DNA from: Ruegeria sp. YS9
GTDB taxonomy: Bacteria > Pseudomonadota > Alphaproteobacteria > Rhodobacterales > Rhodobacteraceae
NCBI RefSeq assembly: GCF_024628725.1
Contig: NZ_CP102409.1
Span: 839,001-903,000, forward strand
Length of the DNA: 64,000 bases
Direction: 5' to 3'
The translations under genes and the position numbers were made by a program. Below, piece by piece: positions 35,609-44,657 of this stretch; position 1 is the first letter of the stretch; each line of letters starts with the position of its first letter. Under the pieces are notes generated by a model. That model did not search any database. It had not been told where the DNA came from and worked only from the letters and a program-made list of their open reading frames with translations.

Positions 35609-36472
35609 ATGAGCTGGCGCATCGCAAATGAATGCGCCGAGCGTCGCTTTGGCAGCGCCGCGCGCAAGCAGATCATCATGTTCTTGGCCGACAAGGCGAG
35701 CGATGACGGCTCTGGCATCTGGTGTTCCAAAGGGACGATCCAGCGCCACACAGAGCTCAGCGAGAGCACGGTCAAGCGCACCATCATCGACTTCCTGCGC
35801 GAAGGCATTCTGATCGAGACGGGGCGGCGGCACTGCAAGAATGGCTACACCGTCATTTACCGCATCGTTCTTGAGCGCGTGGCCGCGCTCGAGCCCACGG
35901 CTGAGCCCGACATCGACACGGGGGTCACTGTGAACCCCGTCCAGCCTGAACCCGGTACGGGGTCCACGGTGAACGGGGTACGGGGTTCACGGTGGACCCC
36001 AAACCATCCTAAAACCATCCATAAACCACCTACGCGCAGGCGCGAGGCGGCGGAGGAGGTTGACGATCTTGAATCTGAGAAGATCTTGGCGGCCTATCCC
36101 GAAGACAGGATCCGAGACAAACGAACTACTCTGCGCTTGATCGCTGCATCATTGAAAGCCGGTGTGGAGCCCGATGACCTTCTGCTGGCGGTCAAAGCCT
36201 ATGCCAAGGAAAGCGAAGGCTACACACGCAGCAAGGTCTGCTTCTCAGACAACTGGTTCAAGATGCGCCGATGGGAGAAGGGACTGGCCCAGATACAAGC
36301 GGATCGTGAGAAAGCGCGAGAGTCCGAAGCCAAAGGACGCGCCAGCCTCGCCGAGTGGATCCATGAGCGCCATCCCCTGTGCCGCCACATCACCAACCGG
36401 CAGATCGAAGATTTGATTGCGTCAAAACTGGTGACGCCCGAGCAGGTGCGCGCGGCGGGGCTGCAGGCATGA
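35609..36472 (+). CDS. Helix-turn-helix replication initiator, phage O-like
   Basis: A 287-residue protein. Residues 1-95 form a winged-helix domain (AARKQIIMFLADKASDDGSG, then TELSESTVKRTIIDFLREG) like the DNA-binding part of phage replication organisers. Residues 105-135 are a proline- and glycine-rich linker whose DNA contains palindromic repeats. The C-terminal part (from about 150) is helical, with LLAVKAYAKESEGYTRSKVC and a basic HPLCRHITNRQ tail region. This split is that of lambda O-type initiators whose origin lies inside the gene. No helicase loader gene follows directly. The replication role is inferred from layout and fold. Confidence 0.65.
   Translation: MSWRIANECAERRFGSAARKQIIMFLADKASDDGSGIWCSKGTIQRHTELSESTVKRTIIDFLREGILIETGRRHCKNGYTVIYRIVLERVAALEPTAEPDIDTGVTVNPVQPEPGTGSTVNGVRGSRWTPNHPKTIHKPPTRRREAAEEVDDLESEKILAAYPEDRIRDKRTTLRLIAASLKAGVEPDDLLLAVKAYAKESEGYTRSKVCFSDNWFKMRRWEKGLAQIQADREKARESEAKGRASLAEWIHERHPLCRHITNRQIEDLIASKLVTPEQVRAAGLQA
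35921..36030 (+). repeat. Iteron-like palindromes plus A-rich direct repeats inside the initiator gene
   Basis: Three related near-palindromes occur: GGGGTCACTGTGAACCCC (35921-35938), GGGGTCCACGGTGAAC (35959-35974, right arm decayed) and GGGGTTCACGGTGGACCCC (35982-36000). The consensus is GGGGTYCACNGTGRACCCC. Directly after come three copies of AAACCATCC/AAACCACC (36001-36030), an A-rich stretch. Size, dyad symmetry and flanking A-rich tract resemble the iterons and unwinding element of lambdoid origins. Confidence 0.6.
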
Positions 36473-36576
36473 CTTTCGAAGGAAGGCAACGCAATGGTTT
36501 CGTTCGAGCAGACGAGTTGTATGAGTGCGGTGAGGCAACGAGGCCATGTTTCGTACTGGTAACCTTAATTCTCTCG

Positions 36577-36675
36577 ATGTTATGTAGAGATAACATAAAC
36601 CTTGGTGCGAGCTGGGGTGTTGGATCGTCAGGTTAAGCGATGAAATTTGACATTAATGTTTTCTCAGCGTAACAT
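36577..36675. promoter_or_regulatory. Two 20-bp operator-like palindromes upstream of hipBA
   Basis: Site 1 (36577-36596) is ATGTTAT, six bases, ATAACAT, a perfect inverted repeat. Site 2 (36656-36675) is ATGTTTT, six bases, GTAACAT. Both have the same arm length and spacer, and site 2 ends 32 bases before the hipB start codon. This is how autoregulated hipBA operons are built, with HipB dimers binding paired operators. Binding by this HipB is inferred. Confidence 0.6.
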
Positions 36676-36707
36676 ATTTGTGCTTAGTGTCACTTGGAGA
36701 TATCATT

Positions 36708-37010
36708 ATGGCTGTTCCGATCAAAATGCCCAGGGCGGCGCGTAAGGAGCTCGTGGCACTTGGGGAAAACATTCGTGTTGCACGACTGCGCCGCAAACTG
36801 ACCGCTGAGATTGTTGCGCAGCGTGCTGGCACAACGCGGCAGACCATCGCCAAGATCGAAAGCGGCAACCCCGCAGTCAAGATCGGCACTTACGTGGCCG
36901 TGTTGCAGGCGCTCGGCCTTCTGAAAGGTTGGGGGGATATCGACGATCCGGTTGGCGAGCAGATGGCCCTGGATGACCTCCCGCAGCGTGCGAGACTGAA
37001 AAATGGTTGA
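36708..37010 (+). CDS. hipB: HipB-like antitoxin, XRE-family repressor
   Basis: A 100-residue protein with a Cro/XRE helix-turn-helix (NIRVARLRRKLTAEIVAQRA then TTRQTIAKIESG). The ATG at 36708 has GGAG eight bases upstream. It would neutralise HipA and repress the operon through the two upstream palindromes. Its stop overlaps the hipA start by 8 bases, the standard antitoxin-first arrangement. Confidence 0.88.
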   Translation: MAVPIKMPRAARKELVALGENIRVARLRRKLTAEIVAQRAGTTRQTIAKIESGNPAVKIGTYVAVLQALGLLKGWGDIDDPVGEQMALDDLPQRARLKNG

Positions 37011-38223
37011 GGTCTGGATCGACTGGAAGGGGCTGAAACGGGTCGGCACGCTCCACCGCACAGCGGGGCGCGGCCGAGAGCGGGTGTCCTTTACCTATCA
37101 TGACGGCTGGCTTGCCGACGAAAATGCCTTTGGGCTTTCGCCGGACATGCCTCTCGTCAGAGGGCAATTCGTGCCTGAGGCAGGGCAGGACATGCTTGCA
37201 CCGCTTGGGGATTCTGCCCCTGATACCTGGGGCAGAACGGTCATGCGGCGTTTTGAGGGTCGCATGGCAGAGGCCGAGGGGCGACGTCCGAGAGTGCTGC
37301 AAGAAACCGACTACCTGCTTGGCGTGAATGACGAGACCCGTTTGGGTGCGCTGCGCTTCAGGGTTGAAGGAGTGTTTCAAGCGCGCGAGGGCATTGGCGT
37401 GCCTGCGCTCGTGAGCCTCGGGGATTTGCTTCATGCGTCTCAGCGCGTTCTGCGCGGGGAGGAGACTGCTGAGGACCTCAAGATGCTGTTTGCACCGGGA
37501 AGTTCTCTGGGTGGCGCACGGCCGAAGGCCAGCATCCTTGACCAACACGGCCGTCTGTCCGTCGCCAAGTTCCCGAAAGAGACCGACACCTATTGCGTGG
37601 AACGCTGGGAGGCCATAGCGCTGGAGCTGGCAAGGCGCGCTGGAATTACGGTCTCGGATCACACGCTTGAGATGGCTGGCGACAAGCCTGTTTTCCTGTC
37701 CCATCGGTTTGACCGGAACGAGGACGGCAGGATCCCGTTCATCTCAGCTATGGCGATGCTGGGCGGCAAGGATGGCGAAAGCTACAGCTATTTGGACCTA
37801 GCCGATATCATCACTTCAGAAAGCGTAACGCCCGACCAAGACCGCGAGGAACTCTACCGGCGGGTTGCCTTTTCCATTCTCGTGACGAACCTCGATGACC
37901 ATATGCGCAATCACGGGTTTCTGCGTGGGCGTGGCGGATGGCATCTCTCACCAGCCTACGACATCAACCCTGTGCCGAACCAACCGCGTGTGCTAAAGAG
38001 CTATGTCGACGATGACAACCCGGATGCCAGTATCGCCCTGCACCGCGTGCAACATGACTCCTATCTTCTCGAACGCGGCGAGGCAGATCGCATCATTGCC
38101 GAGGTGGCCGAAGCGACTATTGCTTGGCGTGATGTTGCCCGTGCCTTGGGGGCTCCGGAGCGAGAGATCAGGGAGATGGCAACAGCCTTCGAGCACGAGG
38201 AAGCGGATCTGGCGCGTGCGTGA
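37003..38223 (+). CDS. hipA: HipA-like serine/threonine kinase toxin
   Basis: A 406-residue protein with an N-terminal HipA_N domain and C-terminal kinase core. Visible are the glycine-rich loop GSSLGGARPKA (166-176), the ATP-contacting lysine in AKFP (Lys189), HRFDR (234-238), the catalytic loop NLDDHMRNH (296-304, Asp298/Asn303) and YDINP (319-323, in the position of the Mg-binding aspartate). All key residues are present, so it is probably active. Known HipA toxins phosphorylate aminoacyl-tRNA synthetases and cause dormancy; the target here is unknown. Confidence 0.88.
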   Translation: MVEVWIDWKGLKRVGTLHRTAGRGRERVSFTYHDGWLADENAFGLSPDMPLVRGQFVPEAGQDMLAPLGDSAPDTWGRTVMRRFEGRMAEAEGRRPRVLQETDYLLGVNDETRLGALRFRVEGVFQAREGIGVPALVSLGDLLHASQRVLRGEETAEDLKMLFAPGSSLGGARPKASILDQHGRLSVAKFPKETDTYCVERWEAIALELARRAGITVSDHTLEMAGDKPVFLSHRFDRNEDGRIPFISAMAMLGGKDGESYSYLDLADIITSESVTPDQDREELYRRVAFSILVTNLDDHMRNHGFLRGRGGWHLSPAYDINPVPNQPRVLKSYVDDDNPDASIALHRVQHDSYLLERGEADRIIAEVAEATIAWRDVARALGAPEREIREMATAFEHEEADLARA

Positions 38224-38530
38224 GCTGGGGCCGCTGTTGAATTAGATTGACCGAAAGCCGTTTGGCTGCAGCGAGATTTTGAGGTCCTTGGCCATTCCGA
38301 TGCGTGATGACGTGGCAGGTCGATTTTGGAGTGCCGAACTCAGACCCTCAACGCTGTGTTTCTGATTGCTGAACATAAGCGGGCAGCCGTGCCGGACGCG
38401 GGGCAAGCCCCGCTTCAACAAGAAAATTCCCCTGCGCCAGCGCATTCCTCGCGAGGCAAGTTTCTCGCTGACAGCCCCTGGGTGCCAGCTTTGGTCATGT
38501 TCATCGAAACACTCAAAGTGAGGATCAAAA
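38224..38530. other. Intergenic leader of the 65-aa gene
   Basis: A 307-base gap. It contains a perfect short hairpin GCGGGG-CAAG-CCCCGC (38398-38413), and a 17-base stretch at 38443-38459 that matches, with one mismatch, part of the leader in front of ardC (50956-50972), followed by TGACAGCCCC as in that leader. So part of the same leader family appears here. No gene is seen. Confidence 0.5.
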
Positions 38531-38728
38531 ATGGCTACTCAAACTCTGAAACTGAACGTCAAATCCGGCGAAAAAGACGGCAAGAACTTCTGGGACCGCT
38601 GCGGCGTCCTCTTCGTCAACACCGACGACAGCGGCAACATTACCTCGATCAACGTCAAACACAGCATGTTTCCCGACGTCGAAATGGTCGCCTTTCCGCG
38701 CCGCGATGAAGATCCAGTCACCGAGTGA
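38531..38728 (+). CDS. Small hypothetical protein, 65 aa
   Basis: A 65-residue soluble protein (MATQTLKLNVKSGEKDGKNF to FPRRDEDPVTE) with beta-rich character, a single cysteine and mixed charge. GAGGA lies six bases before the ATG, and codon use looks coding. I recall similar small proteins on Roseobacter plasmids but know no function. It is followed by a strong hairpin and faces the defence block tail-to-tail. Confidence 0.7.
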   Translation: MATQTLKLNVKSGEKDGKNFWDRCGVLFVNTDDSGNITSINVKHSMFPDVEMVAFPRRDEDPVTE

Positions 38729-38736
38729 CCTCAGTT

Positions 38737-38759
38737 CCAGGGCGGGTTCTCCGCCCTGG
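38737..38759. terminator. Strong hairpin between convergent genes
   Basis: A perfect 9-base stem CCAGGGCGG / CCGCCCTGG with a 5-base loop lies 8 bases after the 65-aa gene and 28 bases before the end of the DUF4268 gene. There is no clear T-run, so it may be a bidirectional terminator or only an mRNA-stabilising stem. Confidence 0.5.
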
Positions 38760-38787
38760 CCTTCATCGGCGAAAACAAGGTTGCCAG

Positions 38788-39927
38788 CTAGGTTGCTTCG
38801 TCTTGAGAGCGGACCTGCCGGTTCAGGCGCGTAAGCGGTTCGCTGAAAGCCGTTTCCAGTTTTTGGATATGAGCCGCAAGCCAACCAATCATCTCGGGCC
38901 ACGCTTCTCTGTTGAAGCCGTCAAAAGGTTGAGCGTAGACGATGCGGCTTGCCTTCTTATCGTCCATGCGCCGCCAATCGAGTTCGGCCCCAAAAGCTGT
39001 TTCGATGGCATCTTTCTGGCCATAGAGCTGATCGAACAACCATTTGTTCTCTGCGGTTTCAGAGCGCTGCAAGCTTATCTCGACCCGCGCTTCATCTCTC
39101 GAGAAGATCATCTGATAGGGGCAAGACCGGGTCCCAGATCCTGCGCTGAGCCAATGATCCTTGGTCGGGCTGATATTCTGGTAAAGTGTAACGCCGTCGA
39201 CACGCAGCTGTTCAAGGGCCGCTTCCCAGAAGTCCAAGCGCAGTTTGTGTCGCTTTTTCTGCGTGTCCTGGACGGCTTTCTCTTCGTTTTCTTTGCTCGA
39301 CATCCCGATCATGAAGTCCGCCGCCTCAGGCGTGGGTATGATCTGTTGAATGTCGACCATCAGCTCGTCGCCAAACGAATACGGAGTCACCTTAAAGCAC
39401 TGTGCGCGAATTCCGCGGCTGAGGAGCCACAGGACTGTTGCCGTGACCTCGCGACGAAAATTCGCTGCGATGAATATCATCCTTTGGTCATTGCCTGGGT
39501 TTAGAACGGTCTCTTCGAGCTCTTCAACTTCCATGAACTCGCAAATCCGCACGGCCGCATTGCCGCCGCCCGCATAGCGGTCGAGGTATTGCTGATAGAT
39601 GTCGACGATTTGCGTCTTGGTCAGGCCGGAGACGTAGGCGGTGTACTTCAGCGCCTGCCACGTCACATCTCTCCCGCTGTCATCAAGCTTGTTCTCGATC
39701 ACAACGAGGTTGCCGTCCTTGTCGAGCGCCAAGAGATCTAGGCGTTCTCGGGTTTCATCAAACCCGTCGAACTCTTTCTGAATGATCAGCAATTCTTCAC
39801 CGAGGGCGTCAGGCTGGTTGGCCAGCCACTCCTGCAGATGGTCGCGCTCGCGCAGGTTCAACTCAGAAAAGCGCATTTGGGACAGGCGGGACAAACGGTT
39901 TTGGCTTAAGTCAACTCGGAACATCAC
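38788..39927 (-). CDS. DUF4268 protein with N-terminal PD-(D/E)xK nuclease domain
   Basis: A 379-residue protein. The N-terminal part resembles NucS/DUF91-type nucleases: GEELLIIQKEFDG, RLDLLALDKDG (Asp64) and LVVIENKLDDSGRD (Glu78-x-Lys80), with Q91/K94 in QALKYTAYV. The C-terminal half is a DUF4268 domain (KLRLDFWEAALEQL; RVEISLQRS). Such proteins are common in defence islands and are probably DNA nucleases. The start overlaps the preceding gene as ATGA. It is the last gene of the minus-strand defence block. Confidence 0.78.
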   Translation of the reverse strand: MMFRVDLSQNRLSRLSQMRFSELNLRERDHLQEWLANQPDALGEELLIIQKEFDGFDETRERLDLLALDKDGNLVVIENKLDDSGRDVTWQALKYTAYVSGLTKTQIVDIYQQYLDRYAGGGNAAVRICEFMEVEELEETVLNPGNDQRMIFIAANFRREVTATVLWLLSRGIRAQCFKVTPYSFGDELMVDIQQIIPTPEAADFMIGMSSKENEEKAVQDTQKKRHKLRLDFWEAALEQLRVDGVTLYQNISPTKDHWLSAGSGTRSCPYQMIFSRDEARVEISLQRSETAENKWLFDQLYGQKDAIETAFGAELDWRRMDDKKASRIVYAQPFDGFNREAWPEMIGWLAAHIQKLETAFSEPLTRLNRQVRSQDEAT

Positions 39928-40673
39928 TCACCTCGAAAATCGGAGAAATCTATAATCGCAACACCAGCCAGATCATGCTTGAGAATGTACTGCGACATAA
40001 AAGTACGGTCGCGGATGCGCTCAAAAATCTGACGCCTATCCCCTGGCATCGAGCGATCTGCCTCGCCAAAATCAATGCCCAGTGCGCCCATAGCGTTACA
40101 GTTGCCGGACGGTGTGAATAGGCGGTGCCAGGGCTTTGAGTGCTTCTTCAACTTGCTTAGAGCGTTACTCTTTTCTGCTTCAACTTTCTTTGCACACGCG
40201 ATCGAGCACCCCCAATAGCTTCGCCCCCGATAGGGGTGTTCGCCGCCCCCATTGAGGAGGCTGGAGTTAGTGCCGTGGTCGTGGTTGAAGAAAACATAGA
40301 GCGGGATGCTGGTCCCCGCGTTGGCAATCAATTTTGCCGATTGCCCCGATTTGGGGTCTAGACCGCCATAATCCGTTCCTTTGCTGGCGTGATACAATCT
40401 CTTGGCCTGGACACGGAGGCCCAGATCGCACCACGGCGTTCGCACGATCCATTCCCAGTCGGCACCGTTGATGCCTTCCTCGGTTTTATTGAACATCGTG
40501 ACGCTCAAGCCGTGTTTGGCATGATCGCGGGCCATGCGAAGCAAAAGCATTTCGGTAAGAGTCTCTTCCTGAAGTGATAAGCCCTGCTTGAAAGCATGAC
40601 CCTGTTCGTTCCAAACCCACGCGGCGCGTCGACGCAAATAGTCGCGAAGTGTTATGGGGGCAGCCATTGTCAA
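39924..40673 (-). CDS. Putative nuclease, DUF6615-like
   Basis: A 249-residue soluble protein. The N-terminal half has a pattern suggestive of a PD-(D/E)xK fold: QEETLTEMLLLRM (Glu37/Glu41), then INGADWEWIV (Asp72, Glu74) and LGLRVQAKRLY (Gln89, Lys91). The C-terminal half has two cysteines in GCSIACAKKVEAE. It resembles what I recall as the DUF6615 family, but that is from memory and moderately sure. It overlaps both neighbours as ATGA, so it is translationally tied to the unknown 246-aa protein and the DUF4268 nuclease. Confidence 0.6.
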   Translation of the reverse strand: MTMAAPITLRDYLRRRAAWVWNEQGHAFKQGLSLQEETLTEMLLLRMARDHAKHGLSVTMFNKTEEGINGADWEWIVRTPWCDLGLRVQAKRLYHASKGTDYGGLDPKSGQSAKLIANAGTSIPLYVFFNHDHGTNSSLLNGGGEHPYRGRSYWGCSIACAKKVEAEKSNALSKLKKHSKPWHRLFTPSGNCNAMGALGIDFGEADRSMPGDRRQIFERIRDRTFMSQYILKHDLAGVAIIDFSDFRGE

Positions 40674-41410
40674 ACCTCGACAGAAACCGAGTCAGAATCG
40701 TCGCTTTTCATTTTGTCGATGAACCACTTCACGATCCCAGGAAGTTTATCCGTGCCGCCAGTCAACGCGGTGACGCCAAGGTTAATTGCCTGCTTTCCAA
40801 CTTCATTGCCTGCACCTTTAACAGCATGCTCAAAGAATAGGCGGACAAGGTTCTGATTGTCTTGAGCGTGCAATGCTTCTTTGTGTTCATTAAGCTCCGT
40901 TTCGATCTTCTCGCGCGCAGATTCCGGCATCACCTCAAATGCAATTGCCAAGAACTTGTCGCCGGAGAGCACTAGGATCGAGCTGTTAAAAGATGAGTCG
41001 ACGATCCCAAAATCTTTCTGAACCAGATCCTTTGCAAACTCTCGAAGAAATCCATCCTCGATCTGGATGCGGACCTTATTGTTTTCAAAAAGCTCTTCAC
41101 CTTCCTCACGCACGCGATCCGTGATGATCTTGCGTAGTCGTTTTCGGGCCGTGTCTTCATTCGCGAGGTGGCGAAAGGAAATTTCGTCCATCATGGACCG
41201 CATTTTGCTTCTTGTGGCACGCAACTCCTGAGACAAAGCAAAGGCGCTCGGCGGCTCTTCCCAGGACCAACTTTCACGATGCTCGATCAACATGCGCAAT
41301 ACTAGTAGGTCGATTTCCCGTTTCGGCATGGTCGTGTAGCCATTCTCTAGGTAGGTTTCGAGAAAGGCTTTGGCGAAGGCCTCAAGGTCTATTTCTTCGG
41401 TCAGTTTCAT
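40670..41410 (-). CDS. Unknown protein of the defence block, 246 aa
   Basis: I do not recognise this family. The first 60 residues are helical with TMPKREIDLLVLRMLIEH and may form a winged-helix or adaptor-like region. The middle is highly charged (ARKRLRKIITDRVREEGEEL). The C-terminal part has a glycine/alanine-containing amphipathic stretch GNEVGKQAINLGVTALTGG followed by IVKWFIDKM, which could meet a membrane. It is coupled (ATGA) to the putative nuclease gene. A sensor or regulator role for that nuclease is conceivable but only inferred. Confidence 0.6.
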   Translation of the reverse strand: MKLTEEIDLEAFAKAFLETYLENGYTTMPKREIDLLVLRMLIEHRESWSWEEPPSAFALSQELRATRSKMRSMMDEISFRHLANEDTARKRLRKIITDRVREEGEELFENNKVRIQIEDGFLREFAKDLVQKDFGIVDSSFNSSILVLSGDKFLAIAFEVMPESAREKIETELNEHKEALHAQDNQNLVRLFFEHAVKGAGNEVGKQAINLGVTALTGGTDKLPGIVKWFIDKMKSDDSDSVSVEV

Positions 41411-41454
41411 TGGTCTGTTCCCTAAATCTATGCGCTCGAACTCTGGCCATGATG

Positions 41455-41483
41455 AAAAAACTGTGGTGACGCTGTAAAGCGTC
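41455..41483 (-). terminator. Weak terminator-like stem between res and the unknown gene
   Basis: On the minus strand, a 5-base stem GACGC / GCGTC (41468-41483) is followed seven bases later by six Ts (41455-41460). The stem is short, so termination would be partial at best. It lies in the 168-base gap separating res from the three distal genes. Confidence 0.25.
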
Positions 41484-41578
41484 GCAGCCTGATGGATTCG
41501 CAGGGTGCTTTTGCGAAAGGCGAGAAAATTTTATCTCGCTCAAATCAACGTGGATCAAAGGCTACCCCTCAAGCACGG

Positions 41579-44500
41579 CTAGTTGCCCCGAACTGCAGAC
41601 ATGAGCTCAGAAAAGTCTGACACAACATCATACTTTACCCGGTCATTCGGGACGCTGTTCGCAATCTCCTCGAAAAACTTTCTGGCGCACTTGATTTTTT
41701 CTCGCTCCAACTCGCGGAACTTGAGGGACGGCTGGGAGCCCTTTGTTTCCGCAACAAAATAGATGTGCTGCACGGATTGCTCTTTGAAAGCTATCGCCCA
41801 GTCGGGATTGTAGTCACCGACGGGCGTAGGGATGAGAAACCCCTGCGGTAGCTTCGAATAGACGACGATTTCATCGCTTGTATCCAGATCTTCAACAAAT
41901 TTGCGTTCGACCCCAGAGTCGACCACCGCATAGTCATAGATGTGGTTTCGCAACTTCCCGACGGCCTGCGTCAGATCAGTGCCACTCTGGGTCGCGGGGA
42001 AAATATCGGTGTCGTATCTGTCGGCAGTTGCATCATAGGTCAGATGCTCGATGACAGTCGTGGCCTTCTGCTCTTTGATTATGCGTGAGGCCTCAGAGAT
42101 GAACTGTTCAGGGTTGGCCTGGAACGTCGAGAACTTCGCAGCGCTCATTCCGGTCAGAATTTTCCCGATCGTCCCACGCGTCAAGTCTGCTCCTTCGGCA
42201 AGTTTGCCGATGACATCATATGAAACCAGCGAGTGGGCAGAGCTGCTTTCCTCACTGCGTATAGCCGATTGCTTGAACGCAGCTCCGGTGCGAAGCTGAG
42301 CCTCAGTCAGCTCATCCGAAAGTTTGCCTTCGGTGACGACGTATTGCAGAGGCGAGACAACGAGATCCCGGTCCAAAGCATCGATGCAGCGTCTGACCAG
42401 GTCATTGGAGTCAAATTCGACCTGATAAACAGCCTTGCGGTTGATGCGCTGCCAAAGTTCCTGAAACTCCTTCTTTTCGAAGTTCTTGTTTCGCGGGATT
42501 GCTTTGGGCTTGCGGCCATCGCCCATCATATTCTCGAGCTGGCTTCCGTTGAACACGGTGTCGACCAGTTGCAGGATCTGTTCCTGTTGGTCCAGCAGTT
42601 CTTCGGGCAACGCAGCCAGCGTGCCCGCCTCACGCGCGTCATGATACGCTTGAGTGATGCCATCATTATCATCGATGTAGTCGTTCTTGACGAGATACCG
42701 CTCGATGCGTTTGGCCATGTCCTTGGTTACAGTGGTTTCACTGCCATTGACCGTGATCGACTTGCCTTCGAAGTACTCGGCGTTCGCTTGGCGCGGGCGC
42801 TCCGACAGGTTTTCAGCGATTTCCTTCTGAAGCCCGCCGACAAAGTCTTTATAGCTTTCGCTGGCCACCACGGTCAGGACGTTGATGTCATGCACGGTTG
42901 CCGCGTGATCCATACGATCGCCGTTTTTGTTGACCGAAATGCGGAGGCCCCGGCCAACCTCCTGGCGACGCGATATGGTGTTGTCGCTGTGCTTGAGCAT
43001 GCACATCACAAAGACGTTCGGGTTGTCCCAGCCCTCGCGCAACGCGGAGTGGGAGAAGATGAACCGCGTCGGTTCTTCGAAGGAAAGCAGCCGCTCCTTG
43101 TCCTTCAGGATCAGATCGTAGGCTGAAACGTCATCCGTCAAACCGGCGAACTCACCACGCGCTTTGACCTTTGGATCAACCAGCTTGCCCTTCTTGTCGA
43201 TCGAGAAATAGCCGTTGTGGGTCGCACCGACGTCGATGCTGTCCAGGTGCTTTCGGTAAGCCTCATCCTCCAAGGGCAACTCGCCGAGGTATTCGGCTTT
43301 CAGTGCTTCGTATTCTTCCTCGAAGACACGCGCATATTCGCCTTTTTCGTCCTCAGCGTCGTAGTCCCGATACTTTGCCACCTCGTCGATGAAGAACAGG
43401 GACAGCACCTTGATGCCCTTGGCGAACAGCTGCTTTTCACGCTCCAGATGGGCCGCGATGGTCTCGCGGATCTGAATGCGGCGAATGTCACGTTCGGTGA
43501 TGTCACCACTGGCTTCACCGGCCTGCAAAACCGCGCCGTTGGTGAAATGCACCTCGTCCACGCGTGCGTCGATGTCAGAGACGACGAAATCCCGGTACTG
43601 ATCGAGACCCTTGGATAGATCGAACAGGTTGCGACCTTTTTCGACCTTGCGCAGCACCCGCTTGATGCCGGAGTTGGTTTTGACCTCCATCTCAACCCGC
43701 GCTACCGGGTCGCTTTTGGAGATCTGTATGCCTTCCAGATAGAGATACGCATTCGTTCCGGTCAGACCCTTGGCCTGAATGCCGCGCACTTCGATCTTCT
43801 TGACCAGCTTCTGGCTGAACGCGTCGACCGCATCCAGGCGATGCACCTTGTTATGGATCGTCTTGTGGGTTGCGGAGTAGCGCAGGATGAACAGCGGGTT
43901 GAACTTGGGCAGGGCGTTCTGGGTTGCCGTGCCTTCCATCTTCTGCGGCTCGTCGAGGATAAGGATGGGTCGGTTCTTGGCAATCACGTCGATGGGGCGG
44001 CGCGACTGGAAATCATCCAGCTCTTCGTAAATCCGCCGGTTGTCAGCGCCCGACGCGTTGAACGCCTGCACGTTGATCACCATCACGTTGATGCCTGCGT
44101 CCGAGGAAAAGCTCTCCAACTCATGCAGCCGCTTGGAGTTATAGATGAAGAACCGCGCCTTTTTGCCGTAGCTTTCGACGAAATGCTCTGCCGTCATCTC
44201 CAGCGACTTGGCCACGCCTTCGCGGATCGCGATTGACGGCACCATGATGATGAACTTGGACCAGCCATAGCGTTTGTTCATCTCGAAGATGGACTTGATA
44301 TAGCAATAGGTCTTGCCCGTGCCGGTCTCCATCTCGATGTCGAGGTTGATGGCCGCGCCCGCCTTATAGCTGGCCTTCTTGGGCTTGCCCTTGTCATCTA
44401 CAAAGGTGCTTAGGCTTTCGGACAGGGGCAGGTTCTGGCGCTGCTGCACCTTGCGGATGTTTTCCAGCACTTGGCTCGCAGGCATGGCAATATCAGCGTT

Positions 44501-44653
44501 GCGGAAGCCGTCTTCATCCGCCCGCATCTGCGCGCGGACACCGGGGTCGATCCGATAGACTTGCGCCGCCGTGTTGGGCTGACCTTCGAAACAATCGACC
44601 ACGGCCTCGACCGCCGCTGTCTGATAGGGTTGCGACTTGAACTTGATCTTCAT
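41579..44653 (-). CDS. res: Type III restriction enzyme, Res subunit
   Basis: A 1024-residue SF2 helicase-nuclease. Walker A is METGTGKTY (108-116) and Walker B/motif II DEPQ (234-237). Motif VI-like residues appear in [17 protein letters not shown]. The C-terminal endonuclease has PD (950-951) followed by ETK (969-971), a complete PD-(D/E)xK site. With Mod it would cut unmodified DNA after ATP-driven translocation or diffusion between two recognition sites. It starts 4 bases after mod; motifs are intact, so it is likely active. Confidence 0.92.
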   Translation of the reverse strand: MKIKFKSQPYQTAAVEAVVDCFEGQPNTAAQVYRIDPGVRAQMRADEDGFRNADIAMPASQVLENIRKVQQRQNLPLSESLSTFVDDKGKPKKASYKAGAAINLDIEMETGTGKTYCYIKSIFEMNKRYGWSKFIIMVPSIAIREGVAKSLEMTAEHFVESYGKKARFFIYNSKRLHELESFSSDAGINVMVINVQAFNASGADNRRIYEELDDFQSRRPIDVIAKNRPILILDEPQKMEGTATQNALPKFNPLFILRYSATHKTIHNKVHRLDAVDAFSQKLVKKIEVRGIQAKGLTGTNAYLYLEGIQISKSDPVARVEMEVKTNSGIKRVLRKVEKGRNLFDLSKGLDQYRDFVVSDIDARVDEVHFTNGAVLQAGEASGDITERDIRRIQIRETIAAHLEREKQLFAKGIKVLSLFFIDEVAKYRDYDAEDEKGEYARVFEEEYEALKAEYLGELPLEDEAYRKHLDSIDVGATHNGYFSIDKKGKLVDPKVKARGEFAGLTDDVSAYDLILKDKERLLSFEEPTRFIFSHSALREGWDNPNVFVMCMLKHSDNTISRRQEVGRGLRISVNKNGDRMDHAATVHDINVLTVVASESYKDFVGGLQKEIAENLSERPRQANAEYFEGKSITVNGSETTVTKDMAKRIERYLVKNDYIDDNDGITQAYHDAREAGTLAALPEELLDQQEQILQLVDTVFNGSQLENMMGDGRKPKAIPRNKNFEKKEFQELWQRINRKAVYQVEFDSNDLVRRCIDALDRDLVVSPLQYVVTEGKLSDELTEAQLRTGAAFKQSAIRSEESSSAHSLVSYDVIGKLAEGADLTRGTIGKILTGMSAAKFSTFQANPEQFISEASRIIKEQKATTVIEHLTYDATADRYDTDIFPATQSGTDLTQAVGKLRNHIYDYAVVDSGVERKFVEDLDTSDEIVVYSKLPQGFLIPTPVGDYNPDWAIAFKEQSVQHIYFVAETKGSQPSLKFRELEREKIKCARKFFEEIANSVPNDRVKYDVVSDFSELMSAVRGN

Positions 44654-44657
44654 GGGG

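Noticed and set aside
35921..36030. CRISPR array
   Set aside because: The repeats are few, imperfect, palindromic, unevenly spaced (38 and 23 bases between starts) and lie inside a coding sequence; no cas genes are near. No CRISPR array was seen anywhere in the window.
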